A stretch of DNA of 64,000 nt, taken from NCBI RefSeq assembly GCF_002289575.1, contig NZ_NTGA01000007.1, forward strand, positions 1-64,000, in the 5' to 3' direction. Positions 25,954 to 34,588 of the stretch are shown here, in pieces (the first letter of the stretch is position 1; each line of letters starts with the position of its first letter). The DNA is from Dietzia natronolimnaea. Its GTDB lineage: Bacteria > Actinomycetota > Actinomycetes > Mycobacteriales > Mycobacteriaceae. The notes under the pieces are model-generated. The model worked only from the letters and a program-made list of their open reading frames with translations. It was not told where the DNA came from and did not search any database. The translations under genes were made by a program, and so were the position numbers.

Positions 25954-27162
25954 ATGAGAAACAACGAGCTCCCCGACGGACTCCACCCCGACACCCTGGG
26001 GGTGCGGGCCGGGCAGATGCGCACCGGTTTCGAGGAGACCGCCGAGCCGATGTTCCTCAACTCCGGCTACGTCTACGAGTCGGCGGAGGCGGCCGAGGCG
26101 TCGTTCAACGGGGACCTCCAGCGGTTCGTGTACTCCCGCTACGGCAACCCCACCGTGGCGATGTTCCAGGAGCGGCTGCGGCAGATCGAGGGCGCCGAGG
26201 CGTGTTTCGCCACCAGCTCCGGGATGTCGGCGGTGTTCGTCTCGCTGGCCGCGCTGCTCGGCAACGGTTCGCGGCTCGTGGCCTCGCGGGCGTTGTTCGG
26301 CTCCTGTTACGTCATCTGCGCGGAGATCCTGCCCCGCTGGGGCGTGGAGACGGTGTTCGTGGACGGCGCCGACCTGGACCAGTGGCGTGAGGCGCTCAGC
26401 CAGCCGACCGACGCCGTGTTCTTCGAGACCCCCTCCAACCCCATGCAGGAATTGGTGGACGTGCGGGCGGTCTGCGATCTGGCGCACGAGGCCGGCGCGC
26501 AGGTGGTGGTGGACAACGTCTTCGCCACCGTCCTGCACCAGAAGCCGCTCGAGCTGGGCGCGGACATCGTCGTCTACTCGGCCACCAAGCACATCGACGG
26601 CCAGGGCCGGGTCCTGGGCGGAGCCGTGTTGGGGCCGGAGGAGTACATCGCCGGACCAGTGCAGAACCTGATGCGTCACGCAGGGTTCGGTATGAGCGCC
26701 TTCAACGCCTGGGTGTTGCTCAAGGGCCTGGAGACCATGGGCCTGCGGGTCGAGCGCATGTCCGCCAACGCGCTCGAGGTGGCGCGGTTCCTCGAGTCGC
26801 ACGACGCGGTGGACTGGGTCCGGTACTCGATGCTGCCGTCGCACCCGCAGTACGACCTGGCCCGCGAGCAGATGTCGGGCGGGGGATCGGTGGTGACGTT
26901 CGGTCTGAAGTTCGACGACGACGAGGCGGACCGGGGCAAGGGACGGTGCTTCTCGCTGCTCAACGCGCTGAGGATCATCGACATCTCCAACAATCTGGGC
27001 GACGCCAAGACCCTGGTCACCCATCCCGCGACCACTACCCACGCGTCAATGGAGCCCGAGGCGCGCGCTGCCGTGGGGATCGCCGACAACGTGGTCCGCC
27101 TCTCGGTGGGTCTGGAGTTCGCCGGAGACCTCATCGAGGACTTGCGTAGGGGTCTAAACTAA
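25954..27162 (+). CDS. metZ: O-succinylhomoserine sulfhydrylase
   Basis: A PLP enzyme of the Cys/Met-metabolism family that makes homocysteine from O-succinylhomoserine (or O-acetylhomoserine) and sulfide for methionine synthesis. The 402-residue protein shows SGYVYESAEAAEA, YSRYGNPTVAMFQERL, the PLP-stacking AVFFETPSNP and the Schiff-base lysine in VYSATKHIDGQGRVLGG, then HPQYDLAREQMSGGGSVVTFGL and THPATTTHASM. The start at 25954 follows AGAAAGCAG. The rhodanese gene is 83 bases upstream. Choice of succinyl over acetyl substrate follows the family name and is not proven by sequence. Confidence 0.94.
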   Translation: MRNNELPDGLHPDTLGVRAGQMRTGFEETAEPMFLNSGYVYESAEAAEASFNGDLQRFVYSRYGNPTVAMFQERLRQIEGAEACFATSSGMSAVFVSLAALLGNGSRLVASRALFGSCYVICAEILPRWGVETVFVDGADLDQWREALSQPTDAVFFETPSNPMQELVDVRAVCDLAHEAGAQVVVDNVFATVLHQKPLELGADIVVYSATKHIDGQGRVLGGAVLGPEEYIAGPVQNLMRHAGFGMSAFNAWVLLKGLETMGLRVERMSANALEVARFLESHDAVDWVRYSMLPSHPQYDLAREQMSGGGSVVTFGLKFDDDEADRGKGRCFSLLNALRIIDISNNLGDAKTLVTHPATTTHASMEPEARAAVGIADNVVRLSVGLEFAGDLIEDLRRGLN

Positions 27163-27167
27163 GTTTC

Positions 27168-28307
27168 ATGCGGTCACATGGCGGCGCGTCCCGGACGAGG
27201 GTGGCGGTGCTGCCCGCCGCTCATCCCGCCGTCCGCCGGATCACCGGGCTGGGGTGCTCGGAGCGCATCGAGATCGTGCCGATCCGGCCGGGCGCGGTCA
27301 ACGGCGAATCCCACCCCGGCACGTACGCCAGGGACCCCGGTCCGGCCCCCGATCCGGACCTGGATCACGTGGACGTGGCCCACGTCCATTTCGGTTACGA
27401 CTACCTGAATCCCGAGAGTGCCCGGGATGTGATCGAGTACCTCTCCCGAGCCGGGGTCCCCATGGTGTTGACCGTGCACGACATCGTCTACCCCTCCCAC
27501 GAGGACGCGCGGCCACACCGCAGTCACACCGGCACGCTCGTCGGGGCCGCGGCGCAGGTGCTGACGCTGACCGAGGTCGCGGCGCGGGAACTGTGGGTGA
27601 GGTGGGGCGTGGACGCGATGGTGGTGCCTCATCCCAGGTTGCTCGACGAGACCGAGGTCTCCGCCGCCATCCGCGCATCCCGACATCTCCGGGCTCCCGG
27701 GGACATCGTGGTGGGGGTGTTGTTGGAACGGATGGGCGAGAACATCGAGGGGCCCGAACTCCTGGATCTGCTGGCGCCCGTGGCGGCCGGCCGGCGCGGC
27801 GCGCACCTGCGGATCGTCGTGGAGTCCCAGGCCTGGCGTGATGCGTGCGGCGAGGACCGCGAGAGCGGCGGGCACCACCTGGTCGCCGAACTCGCGGCGG
27901 AGGGCGGGTGGGAGTCGGTGCGGCTGACCCGCTACGAGGCCCGGGACCTCGGGCCGTTGCTCGCCGAGTTCGCCGCCCTGGACGTGTGCGTGCTGCCGTA
28001 CCGCTTCGCCACCCACTCCACCTGGCTGGAGATGTGCCGGGACCTGGGGGTGGCGCCGGTGCTCCCGGCCGTGGGGTTCCTGCGCGAGCAGTGGTTCGAT
28101 CGGTGCGATCCGGACGAGCACTCCGGTGAGGTGTACGACCCCCGGGATCCCGGCAGCCTGACGTGGGCGGTGCACACCGCGATCGACGAACCCCGGTCGG
28201 CGCCGCCGCGCATCGAGGGCGCCGATCCCAGGATGGTGATGGCCACGCACGAGCGGGTGTACCGGGCCGCGGCCCGTCGACGTGGGGTGCAGAGCGACGT
28301 CTCGTGA
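27168..28307 (+). CDS. GT-B-fold glycosyltransferase-like protein
   Basis: A 379-residue protein resembling group 1/4 glycosyltransferases. Features: DVAHVHFGYDYLNP and PMVLTVHDIVYP in the first domain (the VTVHD strand is typical of GT4), a switch near VVPHP, and the second domain with IVVGVLLERMGENIEGPELLDLL and LAALDVCVLPYRFATHSTWLEMCRDLGVAPVLP, where the usual E-x7-E region is degenerate. Donor and acceptor are unknown. TAAACT (27155-27160), inside the end of metZ, lies 7 nt before the ATG, so it may have its own leaderless promoter; there is no Shine-Dalgarno sequence. Confidence 0.75.
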   Translation: MRSHGGASRTRVAVLPAAHPAVRRITGLGCSERIEIVPIRPGAVNGESHPGTYARDPGPAPDPDLDHVDVAHVHFGYDYLNPESARDVIEYLSRAGVPMVLTVHDIVYPSHEDARPHRSHTGTLVGAAAQVLTLTEVAARELWVRWGVDAMVVPHPRLLDETEVSAAIRASRHLRAPGDIVVGVLLERMGENIEGPELLDLLAPVAAGRRGAHLRIVVESQAWRDACGEDRESGGHHLVAELAAEGGWESVRLTRYEARDLGPLLAEFAALDVCVLPYRFATHSTWLEMCRDLGVAPVLPAVGFLREQWFDRCDPDEHSGEVYDPRDPGSLTWAVHTAIDEPRSAPPRIEGADPRMVMATHERVYRAAARRRGVQSDVS

Positions 28308-28326
28308 GGTCGGGTTGCCGCGAGCG

Positions 28327-28956
28327 TCAGGTTCCGGCGTCCGCGCGGGTGATCTCGATGGGCCAGGCGAGCATGAGGACCGAGTCGGGGGCCGGGGACG
28401 CCGAGTCCATGCTCAGCTCGAGGCACACGGTCACGGGCGGTCCGGCGGTGGTCCGGGTGGCGGCGGGCAGCACGAGCGGCTGGCCGACGGTGGCGGCGTC
28501 CACGGGTTCGGGCTGGCCCGCGTCTCCGACCAGGATGCTGGGGGCGCCACTGGCGAACGTGGGCGCGGCGCAGGCGCCTCCACTCGTGGTGACCGCCCGG
28601 ATCCTGACCTCGGCGGCAGTCGCGGGATCGCCCTCCACCAGCGCGCCCCTGTCGATCACCACGTGGGCGTCCGCGAGGGAGTCCACGCTCGTCCTGAGGG
28701 TCAGGGGCTGGTACGCGGACCGGGTGCGCAGCGCCGCGGTGTCCACCCGGACGGGGAAGTGTCCTCCGTAGCTGGAGATGGGCGCGGTCCAGGTGGTGCC
28801 GAAGTCGGTGGAGGCCTGCACGGACCAGGATGAACTGCGCAGGGCCTGCTCGCGGGCGTCCTCCCCGCGGTCCTGCATGACGAGGGTGGCTCCCAGTGCA
28901 CAGGCGGAGGCGGAACCGAGGGCGACCAGCGCGGTGGCCGCGTGTCGAATCCGCAT
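28327..28956 (-). CDS. exported protein of the SipW-type operon
   Basis: Function unknown, 209 residues. GGAGGAG lies 4 nt before the ATG at 28956, which removes a non-conserved upstream extension. The N-terminus IRHAATALVALGSASACALGATLVM is a signal peptide or anchor. The mature part begins WSVQASTDFGTTWTAPISSYGGHFPVRVDTA and looks all-beta, with a cysteine pair (GGACAAP and VTVCLEL), ending in LAWPIEITRADAGT. The TDFGTTWTAP motif is close to SLDGTTWSDAP in the LAETG protein at 42785. It follows the interrupted client gene and the SipW-type peptidase on the same strand, so I read it as a further exported component of that operon. Confidence 0.68.
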   Translation of the reverse strand: MRIRHAATALVALGSASACALGATLVMQDRGEDAREQALRSSSWSVQASTDFGTTWTAPISSYGGHFPVRVDTAALRTRSAYQPLTLRTSVDSLADAHVVIDRGALVEGDPATAAEVRIRAVTTSGGACAAPTFASGAPSILVGDAGQPEPVDAATVGQPLVLPAATRTTAGPPVTVCLELSMDSASPAPDSVLMLAWPIEITRADAGT

Positions 28957-29124
28957 AGCTCCTCCGAAAGCCATCACCCGGCGGTCGGACCGGGAGTGGG
29001 CTCCGGTGCGGGCTGACCCGCGATGACCGCCGATTCATCCAGGTTATGGTCGCCAGTAGCCGAATCGTTACATTTACGCCCGGTGCGTGGCGAATCTCAC
29101 CGACGGCCCCGGTCGAGGGGCGCG

Positions 29125-30128
29125 TCAACGCACATACACAACCGTGCCGGTCTCGCGGTTGATGGCGGCCCTTCGCCACCCGTCGGAGTCAGGATCACTC
29201 GACGTGAATGTCCTCCAGTCGCCGCTCGGGCGGGTCCCTTCATTGATCCAGGTGCCGAGCGCGGGGAGGGCGGTGGGGGCGTCGGGGGGCACGGCGCCGC
29301 CCTTGACGACGACGTCGAGATCTTCTCCGTCCACCTCGACGGTTCCCACGGTGGTCGTCTGTGCGGACGCCGACAGAGTGCCGGGGGCGGAGGGGATCAC
29401 GATGGTCTGGCTCTCCTGTTGCGCCGTGGTGGTCTGGGCAATGGTGGTTTGCTTGGTCGACGTAGACGGTGCCGAGGTGGGCGTCATTGTCGCAGTGGTG
29501 GTGCGCCGAGCGGGTGTGGCCGGGGTGCTGCTCGATTCACTCTTATCCGAGGGATCGGAAGGGTACGGGCCGTCCCCAGTCTCGAGCTGCGTGTGCTCGG
29601 ACATGGAGGCGGTGGGGTCATCTGTACCGTCGCCATCGGTGGAGGCGTCTTCTAGAGCATCCTCCGCAGTCATCGCTTGAGCCGCCATGGGGGACGCCGC
29701 CCCGGATGTGACGGCAGGATTGTTTTCAGTTGGACGGTTGGGGATGTTTGGCAATTGGCGCGAGTTTCCACATTCAGCTCTCGCGAGAATGGCATTGACA
29801 GACCATCGATCGCCACCGAAGAGCGATGTCGTCTCCACTCTGATCGCTAATTGTGCCCAGGCATGGCTGAACTCTTCGTGATAGGTGTAGCGGAGGTCCA
29901 GTTGATATCTGTAGGATAACGGGACATCTCGGTTCCCAGAGGTTGAGGTGACTTCTGCCGTGGGGATTGCCACTGTGACAGAATCCGAACCCGAACCTAA
30001 GACGAATGAACCATTGCTGGTTATTCCGGTCGCCCCTTTTGTTCCCGGTGTGCAGCTGGCTGTCACTCGGATCGGGCTCGATGAGTTGCTGTAACTAACA
30101 AGCGGGGTCTGCGGATTGCCAAGTAACG
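29125..30128 (-). pseudogene. C-terminal part of exported surface protein, split by ISL3 insertion
   Basis: This is the downstream piece of the gene that starts at 32054. It reads from the ISL3 target duplication through VTASCTPGTKG, an all-beta region (SDSVTVAIPTAEVTSTSG, SYRYQLDLRYTYHEEFSHAW), an Asp/Thr/Ser-rich linker (DASTDGDGTDDPTASM, TTTATMTPTSAPSTSTKQTT) and a final compact domain (GTWINEGTRPSGDWRTFTSSDPDSDGWRRAAINRETG). With the element and one target copy removed, the frame joins exactly to the N-terminal piece, giving 488 residues. A GTG at 30066 could restart translation, but the product would have no export signal. Confidence 0.85.
30121..30128. repeat. ISL3 target-site duplication, copy 1
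   Basis: AAGTAACG directly flanks the element and matches the copy at 31584-31591 exactly. Eight bases is the duplication length known for ISL3-family insertion. Confidence 0.95.
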
Positions 30129-31583
30129 GGCTCTTCCGGAATCAGAGTGCATTGATCCGATCCTGAAGCCGGCCGGAGTGGATCAGTGACCGCAAGATGT
30201 AGTGCTTGAGGTTGCGGAAGCCCAGGGCGATCCCGCGGAGGTGTTCCAGTCGGCCGTTGATGGCCTCGACGGGTCCGTTGGAGGCGCCCACGTCGAAGTA
30301 CGCGAGGATTTCGCGGTGCCGCTTCCACAATGACCGGCCGAGCTGCGCGAGCTCCGGGAGTTCTGCGGGTACACCGGTCCGGATCGAGCGCAGGAGCTTG
30401 TACATCGCGATCTTGCCCTCCCGCTTGCCGGCGGCGTCGTAGGCGGCGATGAGTCGCTGGTAGACGCCGTAGGTGACCTCGACCGCCGCGTGCGCATCAT
30501 GGGCGGTGAACGTCTTGAACAGGCGCACCTTCTGCTTGTCGGTGAGCAGCTCGGCTCGGGTGTTCAAGGTCCGGCGGATGCCGTACAGCGGATCGCCCGT
30601 GCGGCCCCGGTGCCCGGTGGTGGCCTGCTGGATGCGTTGGCGGCACACGGTGAGCTTGTCGGCGGCCAGGCGCACGACGTGGAAGGGGTCCATCACCGTC
30701 CGGGCAGCGGGAACGGCTTTGGCGGCGGCGGAGTGGTAGCCGGCGAACCCGTCCATCGTGACCACCTTGACTCGGTCTCGAAACACCTGGTCACGGGCGT
30801 CGAGCCACTCGGTGAGCACCTTGGCCGAACGCCCCGGGACCATGTCTAACAGGCGAGACGGGCCGGTGCCGTCCACGACCGGGGTCAGGTCGACTAGGAC
30901 GGTGACGAATGAGCTGCTGCCGTCACCGCGCACGTGCTTCCATTTGTGCTCGTCGACTCCGAGAATGCGGACGCCGTCGAAGTGGCCGGGCTGGTCGTAG
31001 ACGATCGTGCGAGTCTCCGACAGTGCTAGATCGTTGACCAGATCCCACCCCAGCCCGAGGGCCTTCGCGACCGCGGACACGCTGGTGCGGTCGATCGCCA
31101 GACGCTGCAGGATCCAGCGGCTGCAGCGACGCGTGGTCTTGGCCCGCGGCTCAGCCAACGCCGGCATCCGCTGCTGGAAGATGCGCGTCTCGCATTCGAT
31201 GTTGTCGCAGGTGAAGCGCGGTACTCGCACATGCAGCCTGGTGGGTTGCCCGACGATCGGCAGATCGGTCACCTTCCGCTCGACGTGGTCTCGCAGGCGC
31301 CCCGCCATCCCGCACTCGGCGCAGATCGGGTCCAGTGTGACCGGGGCGCAGAACAGGTGCGTGAGCTCGTCGGCCACGGCGGCGTCGGCGATGGTCACCC
31401 CCAACTCGACGGTGCGGCAGATGGTGTCGGCAAGCAGGCTGGCGGTAGCGTTCAAAGCGGGTCCTGGGGTGTTCGATGCGTGGCGTAGGAACCTGCATCT
31501 TCACACGCCCCAGGACCCCTACATCTTGTGCCTCACCGCATCACCGGCGAACCCCAGCTACGCACTCCGAATCCGGAAGAGCC
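30129..31583 (-). mobile_element. complete ISL3-family insertion sequence, 1455 bp
   Basis: Both ends are visible. The left end reads GGCTCTTCCGGAATCAGAGT and the right end, on the minus strand, GGCTCTTCCGGATTCGGAGT: 18 of 20 positions match. The 8-bp duplications AAGTAACG flank it. It carries one intact transposase gene on the minus strand. Exact duplications, clean ends and an intact transposase point to a recent insertion. It interrupts an exported-protein gene. Confidence 0.95.
30142..31455 (-). CDS. tnpA: ISL3-family transposase
   Basis: A 437-residue DDE transposase. The N-terminal zinc-finger-like region is CAPVTLDPICAECGMAGRL with a further CDNIECETR (zf-ISL3), then a helix-turn-helix (RLAIDRTSVSAVAKALGLGWDLV). 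The catalytic core starts VRILGVDEHKWK (first Asp), KVVTMDGFAGYH (second Asp), VMDPFHVVRLA, and ends near SNGPVEAINGRLEHLRGIALGFRN with the catalytic Glu in the PVEAINGR motif. All usual motifs are present, so it is probably active. It fills almost the whole element. Confidence 0.96.
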   Translation of the reverse strand: MNATASLLADTICRTVELGVTIADAAVADELTHLFCAPVTLDPICAECGMAGRLRDHVERKVTDLPIVGQPTRLHVRVPRFTCDNIECETRIFQQRMPALAEPRAKTTRRCSRWILQRLAIDRTSVSAVAKALGLGWDLVNDLALSETRTIVYDQPGHFDGVRILGVDEHKWKHVRGDGSSSFVTVLVDLTPVVDGTGPSRLLDMVPGRSAKVLTEWLDARDQVFRDRVKVVTMDGFAGYHSAAAKAVPAARTVMDPFHVVRLAADKLTVCRQRIQQATTGHRGRTGDPLYGIRRTLNTRAELLTDKQKVRLFKTFTAHDAHAAVEVTYGVYQRLIAAYDAAGKREGKIAMYKLLRSIRTGVPAELPELAQLGRSLWKRHREILAYFDVGASNGPVEAINGRLEHLRGIALGFRNLKHYILRSLIHSGRLQDRINAL

Positions 31584-32054
31584 AAGTAACGACGTCGAGG
31601 CGTGCACGCTGAATTGGCTTAGCGATGTTGCGGCGAAGCTATTTGCTTCTGGCGCCGTCTCAGGAGGATTGCATATCTCGTTTGTGAGTTTGTCGGAGCG
31701 GGCACACCGGACTCCTTGGGCGCTAACCGGAAGAAAACCAAGAACTCCGCTTGAGTTGTGCGGCTGAGTATTCGTCTGGGTCTGGGGAGTTTGACCGGTT
31801 GTCCGCGACGCGGTGAAGGGGCCCATGTCCGAGCCGACTAGTATGCGATTGATAGTTCCATAAGCCCCTATGGACCTTGCGTAATTCAACCCTGCGAATT
31901 CGCTGGCGGTAAAGGACGCGTTGGTGTGGATGGCGTCGGCCCAGGATGCCTCGGTGAGTGCAATGGGGGCCACGTTTGCCGCAGTGGTCGCCAGTACGGC
32001 GACCGCGGAGACGGCCATGGCCACAGCCCTCCACTTGCCCGAGCGCCTGGTCAT
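31533..32054 (-). pseudogene. N-terminal part of SipW-type exported protein, cut by ISL3
   Basis: The gene starts at the ATG at 32054 after GAGGAAG and overlaps the signal-peptidase stop (ATGA). Its N-terminus TRRSGKWRAVAMAVSAVAVLATTAANVAPIALTEASWADAIHTNASF looks like the signals of SipW-dependent proteins, with cleavage likely near ALTEA. Native sequence runs to HASTSLLG at the target duplication (31584-31591); the last 17 residues come from the element. The product, 173 residues, would lack the C-terminal beta domains. Two cysteines lie in VRCARS and EICNPPE. The peptidase just upstream and the coupling support a client role. Confidence 0.85.
31584..31591. repeat. ISL3 target-site duplication, copy 2
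   Basis: AAGTAACG abuts the right end of the element, identical to 30121-30128. Confidence 0.95.
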
Positions 32055-32626
32055 GACTTCCTCGCCGAGGTGTGAGCGCTCTGCTTGCGGGGCCAGAAGG
32101 CCCACACCACCAACAAGGACGCCGCGACGGTAATCCCCGCCATGTGTGTGGGCTGGCCGATCGCCGCCACCGCGTAGGCGAGACCGGGGGCGTGCCATAG
32201 GACTCTCTTGACCTCGGTCACCTCGTACGGCTGTGAGTCGGGCGAGTCGTTAGCGTCGCCCTTCATCGTGATCGAGTAGACCTCCCCGCCTACCGGCATC
32301 GTCGAGACCACCCGGTGGGTGACCGGAAGCTGTCCGTCGCCGCGCGCCACCGTCGTCACGTCGCCGACCCGGATGTCGGACGCCGGGATCTGTCTGACGA
32401 CCGCGAGTGATCCGGTCGGGATAGTCGGGGACATCGACCCGGTCTTGAACATGATCAGACTGATGTTGAGGGCAAACGCGGCGATGGTCGCGATAATGCA
32501 GATCACCCCGAACACCGCGAGCGCAGTGAGTACGCCGTCTTCGATGATGGCCCAGACGCTCTTGCGGCTCGAGGGCTGAGTGGTGGCGGCCGCTTGGTCG
32601 GTGACATCTGCTGACGAGCCGGACAT
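32051..32626 (-). CDS. sipW: SipW/ER-type signal peptidase I
   Basis: A membrane signal peptidase of the Ser-His (S26B) type, 191 residues. An N-terminal helix (LTALAVFGVICIIATIAAFALNI, about 33-55) is followed by TGSMSPTIPTGSLAVV with catalytic Ser64, and VTHRVVS with His104 where most bacterial enzymes have Lys. MKGDANDSPD is the conserved Asp region. A second helix (MAGITVAASLLVVWAFW) closes the protein. Such enzymes process special pre-proteins rather than the general secretome. It overlaps the downstream client gene by 4 bases (ATGA). The start is uncertain: GTG 32650 adds eight residues. Confidence 0.88.
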   Translation of the reverse strand: MSGSSADVTDQAAATTQPSSRKSVWAIIEDGVLTALAVFGVICIIATIAAFALNISLIMFKTGSMSPTIPTGSLAVVRQIPASDIRVGDVTTVARGDGQLPVTHRVVSTMPVGGEVYSITMKGDANDSPDSQPYEVTEVKRVLWHAPGLAYAVAAIGQPTHMAGITVAASLLVVWAFWPRKQSAHTSARKS

Positions 32627-32930
32627 GGCGACGCTCACCGTGCGCCGCACGCGAGTATCGAGCCGGTTCTCTCCGTGGGCGCCTCACCGGACGCGGCTGA
32701 GCCCCGGCACCGAGACAGAGGGAGTATCTCAGGTGAGGTCAAGTGATCACGTCCTTGGGAGCGGCATTGGGGGTTACTCAGGAATTTATCAGCATGTTTC
32801 GTGGGGGTCGGGGCGAGGCCGTCTCGGCGTGACGCCCGGAACTCCGGTGCGGCGGCGCTGGCATACTCGGCTGTAGTGCCCCGACAGCGATGTCGGTGAA
32901 GTCGCTCACACAACCTCTGAGGAGTCGTCG
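32627..32930. other. divergent intergenic region, sipW operon / fgd
   Basis: About 300 bases with no gene seen. It must hold the promoter of the minus-strand peptidase operon and that of fgd. For fgd a -10-like CATACT (32861-32866) and a GAGGAG ribosome site just before 32931 are visible. An AT-rich patch (GGAATTTATCAGCATG, about 32781-32796) is unusual for this genome and could be regulatory. No clear palindrome was found. Confidence 0.55.
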
Positions 32931-33950
32931 ATGCCCCCCACCTCCGCCCTGAAGCTAGGGTACAAGGCCTCGGCCGAGCAGTTCGGCCCGCGCGATCTGG
33001 TCGAGTACGCGGTCCTGGCGGAGCGGGCGGGCATGGACTCGGCCACGGTCTCGGACCATTTCCAGCCGTGGCGTCACGACGGCGGGCACGCCCCGTTCTC
33101 CCTCGCGTGGATGACGGCCGTGGGGGAGCGCACCGAACGCCTGCAGCTGGGTACCTCAGTGCTCACGCCCACGTTCCGCTACAACCCGGCGGTGCTCGCG
33201 CAGGCCTTCGCGACCATGGCGTGCCTCTACCCGGGCCGCGTGTTCCTGGGCGTGGGCACCGGTGAGGCGCTCAACGAGATCGCCACGGGCCACCAGGGGC
33301 AGTGGCCCGAGTTCAAGGAGCGGTTCGCCCGCCTGCGCGAATCGGTCCGCCTCATGCGCGAGCTGTGGACCGGCGAGACCACCAATTTCGACGGCGACTT
33401 CTACACCACCAAGGACGCGTTCCTCTACGACGTGCCCGAGGGTGGGGTGCCGGTCTACATCGCCGCCGGAGGTCCGGTGGTGGCCAAGTACGCCGGCCGG
33501 GTGGGCGACGGCTTCATCTGCACCTCGGGCAAGGGCATGGAGCTCTACACCGACAAGCTCCTGCCGGCGGTGGAGGAGGGCGCGGGGATCAACGACCGCG
33601 ACTCCTCCCTGATCGACCGGATGATAGAGATCAAGATCAGCTATGACCCCGATCCGGCCGCGGCGCTGGAGAACTGCCGTTTCTGGGCGCCGCTGTCGCT
33701 GACCCCGGAGCAGAAGCACTCGGTGGACTCGCCGCGGGAGATGGAGCGCCTGGCCGACGAGCTGCCGATCGAGCAGGTGGCCAAGCGGTGGATCGTGGCC
33801 TCGGACCCGGACGACGCGGTGGCGCAGGTCAAGCAGTACGTCGACGCGGGCCTGAACCACCTGGTGTTCCACGCGCCCGGCCATGATCAGAAGCGGTTCC
33901 TCGACCTGTTCAAGACCGATCTCGAGCCGCGGTTGCGTGAGCTGGCGTGA
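32931..33950 (+). CDS. fgd: F420-dependent glucose-6-phosphate dehydrogenase
   Basis: This enzyme oxidises glucose 6-phosphate to 6-phosphogluconolactone and reduces coenzyme F420. The 339-residue luciferase-like TIM barrel has the FGD signatures: [24 protein letters not shown], then [17 protein letters not shown] (catalytic His and Trp), [24 protein letters not shown] and [13 protein letters not shown]. Length and motifs match mycobacterial FGD1 (Rv0407). GAGGAG precedes the ATG. It implies that the organism makes F420. The GTG of the next gene overlaps its stop (GTGA), and pta-ackA follows further down as in mycobacteria. Confidence 0.95.
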   Translation: MPPTSALKLGYKASAEQFGPRDLVEYAVLAERAGMDSATVSDHFQPWRHDGGHAPFSLAWMTAVGERTERLQLGTSVLTPTFRYNPAVLAQAFATMACLYPGRVFLGVGTGEALNEIATGHQGQWPEFKERFARLRESVRLMRELWTGETTNFDGDFYTTKDAFLYDVPEGGVPVYIAAGGPVVAKYAGRVGDGFICTSGKGMELYTDKLLPAVEEGAGINDRDSSLIDRMIEIKISYDPDPAAALENCRFWAPLSLTPEQKHSVDSPREMERLADELPIEQVAKRWIVASDPDDAVAQVKQYVDAGLNHLVFHAPGHDQKRFLDLFKTDLEPRLRELA

Positions 33951-34585
33951 CCGGCGAGAGCACAGTGCCGGGCCCGGGCAAGGCGGACCTCTCCGGTCTC
34001 GAGAGCCTCTTCGGCGAGGCCGAGTCGGTTCGCGTCCTGCGCTACCCGCACGAGACGGAAGCCGACGAGGAGGGGCAGACCGCCCAGTGGCACTGCGACG
34101 TCGTCGTCGTCGACAACGTCCCCGCGCCCGGGTTCACCACCTACGCCACCGTCGGCGCGCGGCAACTGCCCACCAACGTCACCACGCCCGAGGGGCGGCA
34201 AATCCGCAGTGAGTTCGTCACCGTGGGCCGCACCGGCCACCGCGCCATGGCCGACGTCCTGGACGCGTGCGCGCTGGCCGTGGCCTCAGGGTCCATCCAC
34301 GTGGCGCCGGGTGCGGTGATCCCGAACGCGATGGGGCTGGTCGACTCCGGCCGGCGCTGCGAGCACCTGGTCCTGGCCCCGCCGTTCCTGTGGCCCGAGC
34401 TGCAGGTCGTCGACGAGACCGGCGGGCCGGACGGAACCGGGCCCCTGCTCACGCGGCTACAGGCGGTGCCCATCACCACCGCCGAGATGTCGGCGGTCGC
34501 CCGCGACGGCGCCGAGACGCTGTTCGAGCGCCTCGACACGGCCGATGCCGACGTCACCAACCCGGACCGGCCGAGCGTGGTCTGA
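33947..34585 (+). CDS. suppressor-of-fused (SUFU) domain protein
   Basis: A 212-residue protein with the SUFU-like fold found in many actinobacteria; the bacterial role is unknown, although such domains occur in immunity proteins of toxin systems. Recognisable parts are [61 protein letters not shown] and [26 protein letters not shown]. No toxin gene is adjacent. The GTG at 33947 overlaps the fgd stop, so the two form an operon. The protein is soluble with no signal. Confidence 0.8.
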   Translation: MTGESTVPGPGKADLSGLESLFGEAESVRVLRYPHETEADEEGQTAQWHCDVVVVDNVPAPGFTTYATVGARQLPTNVTTPEGRQIRSEFVTVGRTGHRAMADVLDACALAVASGSIHVAPGAVIPNAMGLVDSGRRCEHLVLAPPFLWPELQVVDETGGPDGTGPLLTRLQAVPITTAEMSAVARDGAETLFERLDTADADVTNPDRPSVV

Positions 34586-34588
34586 GGC

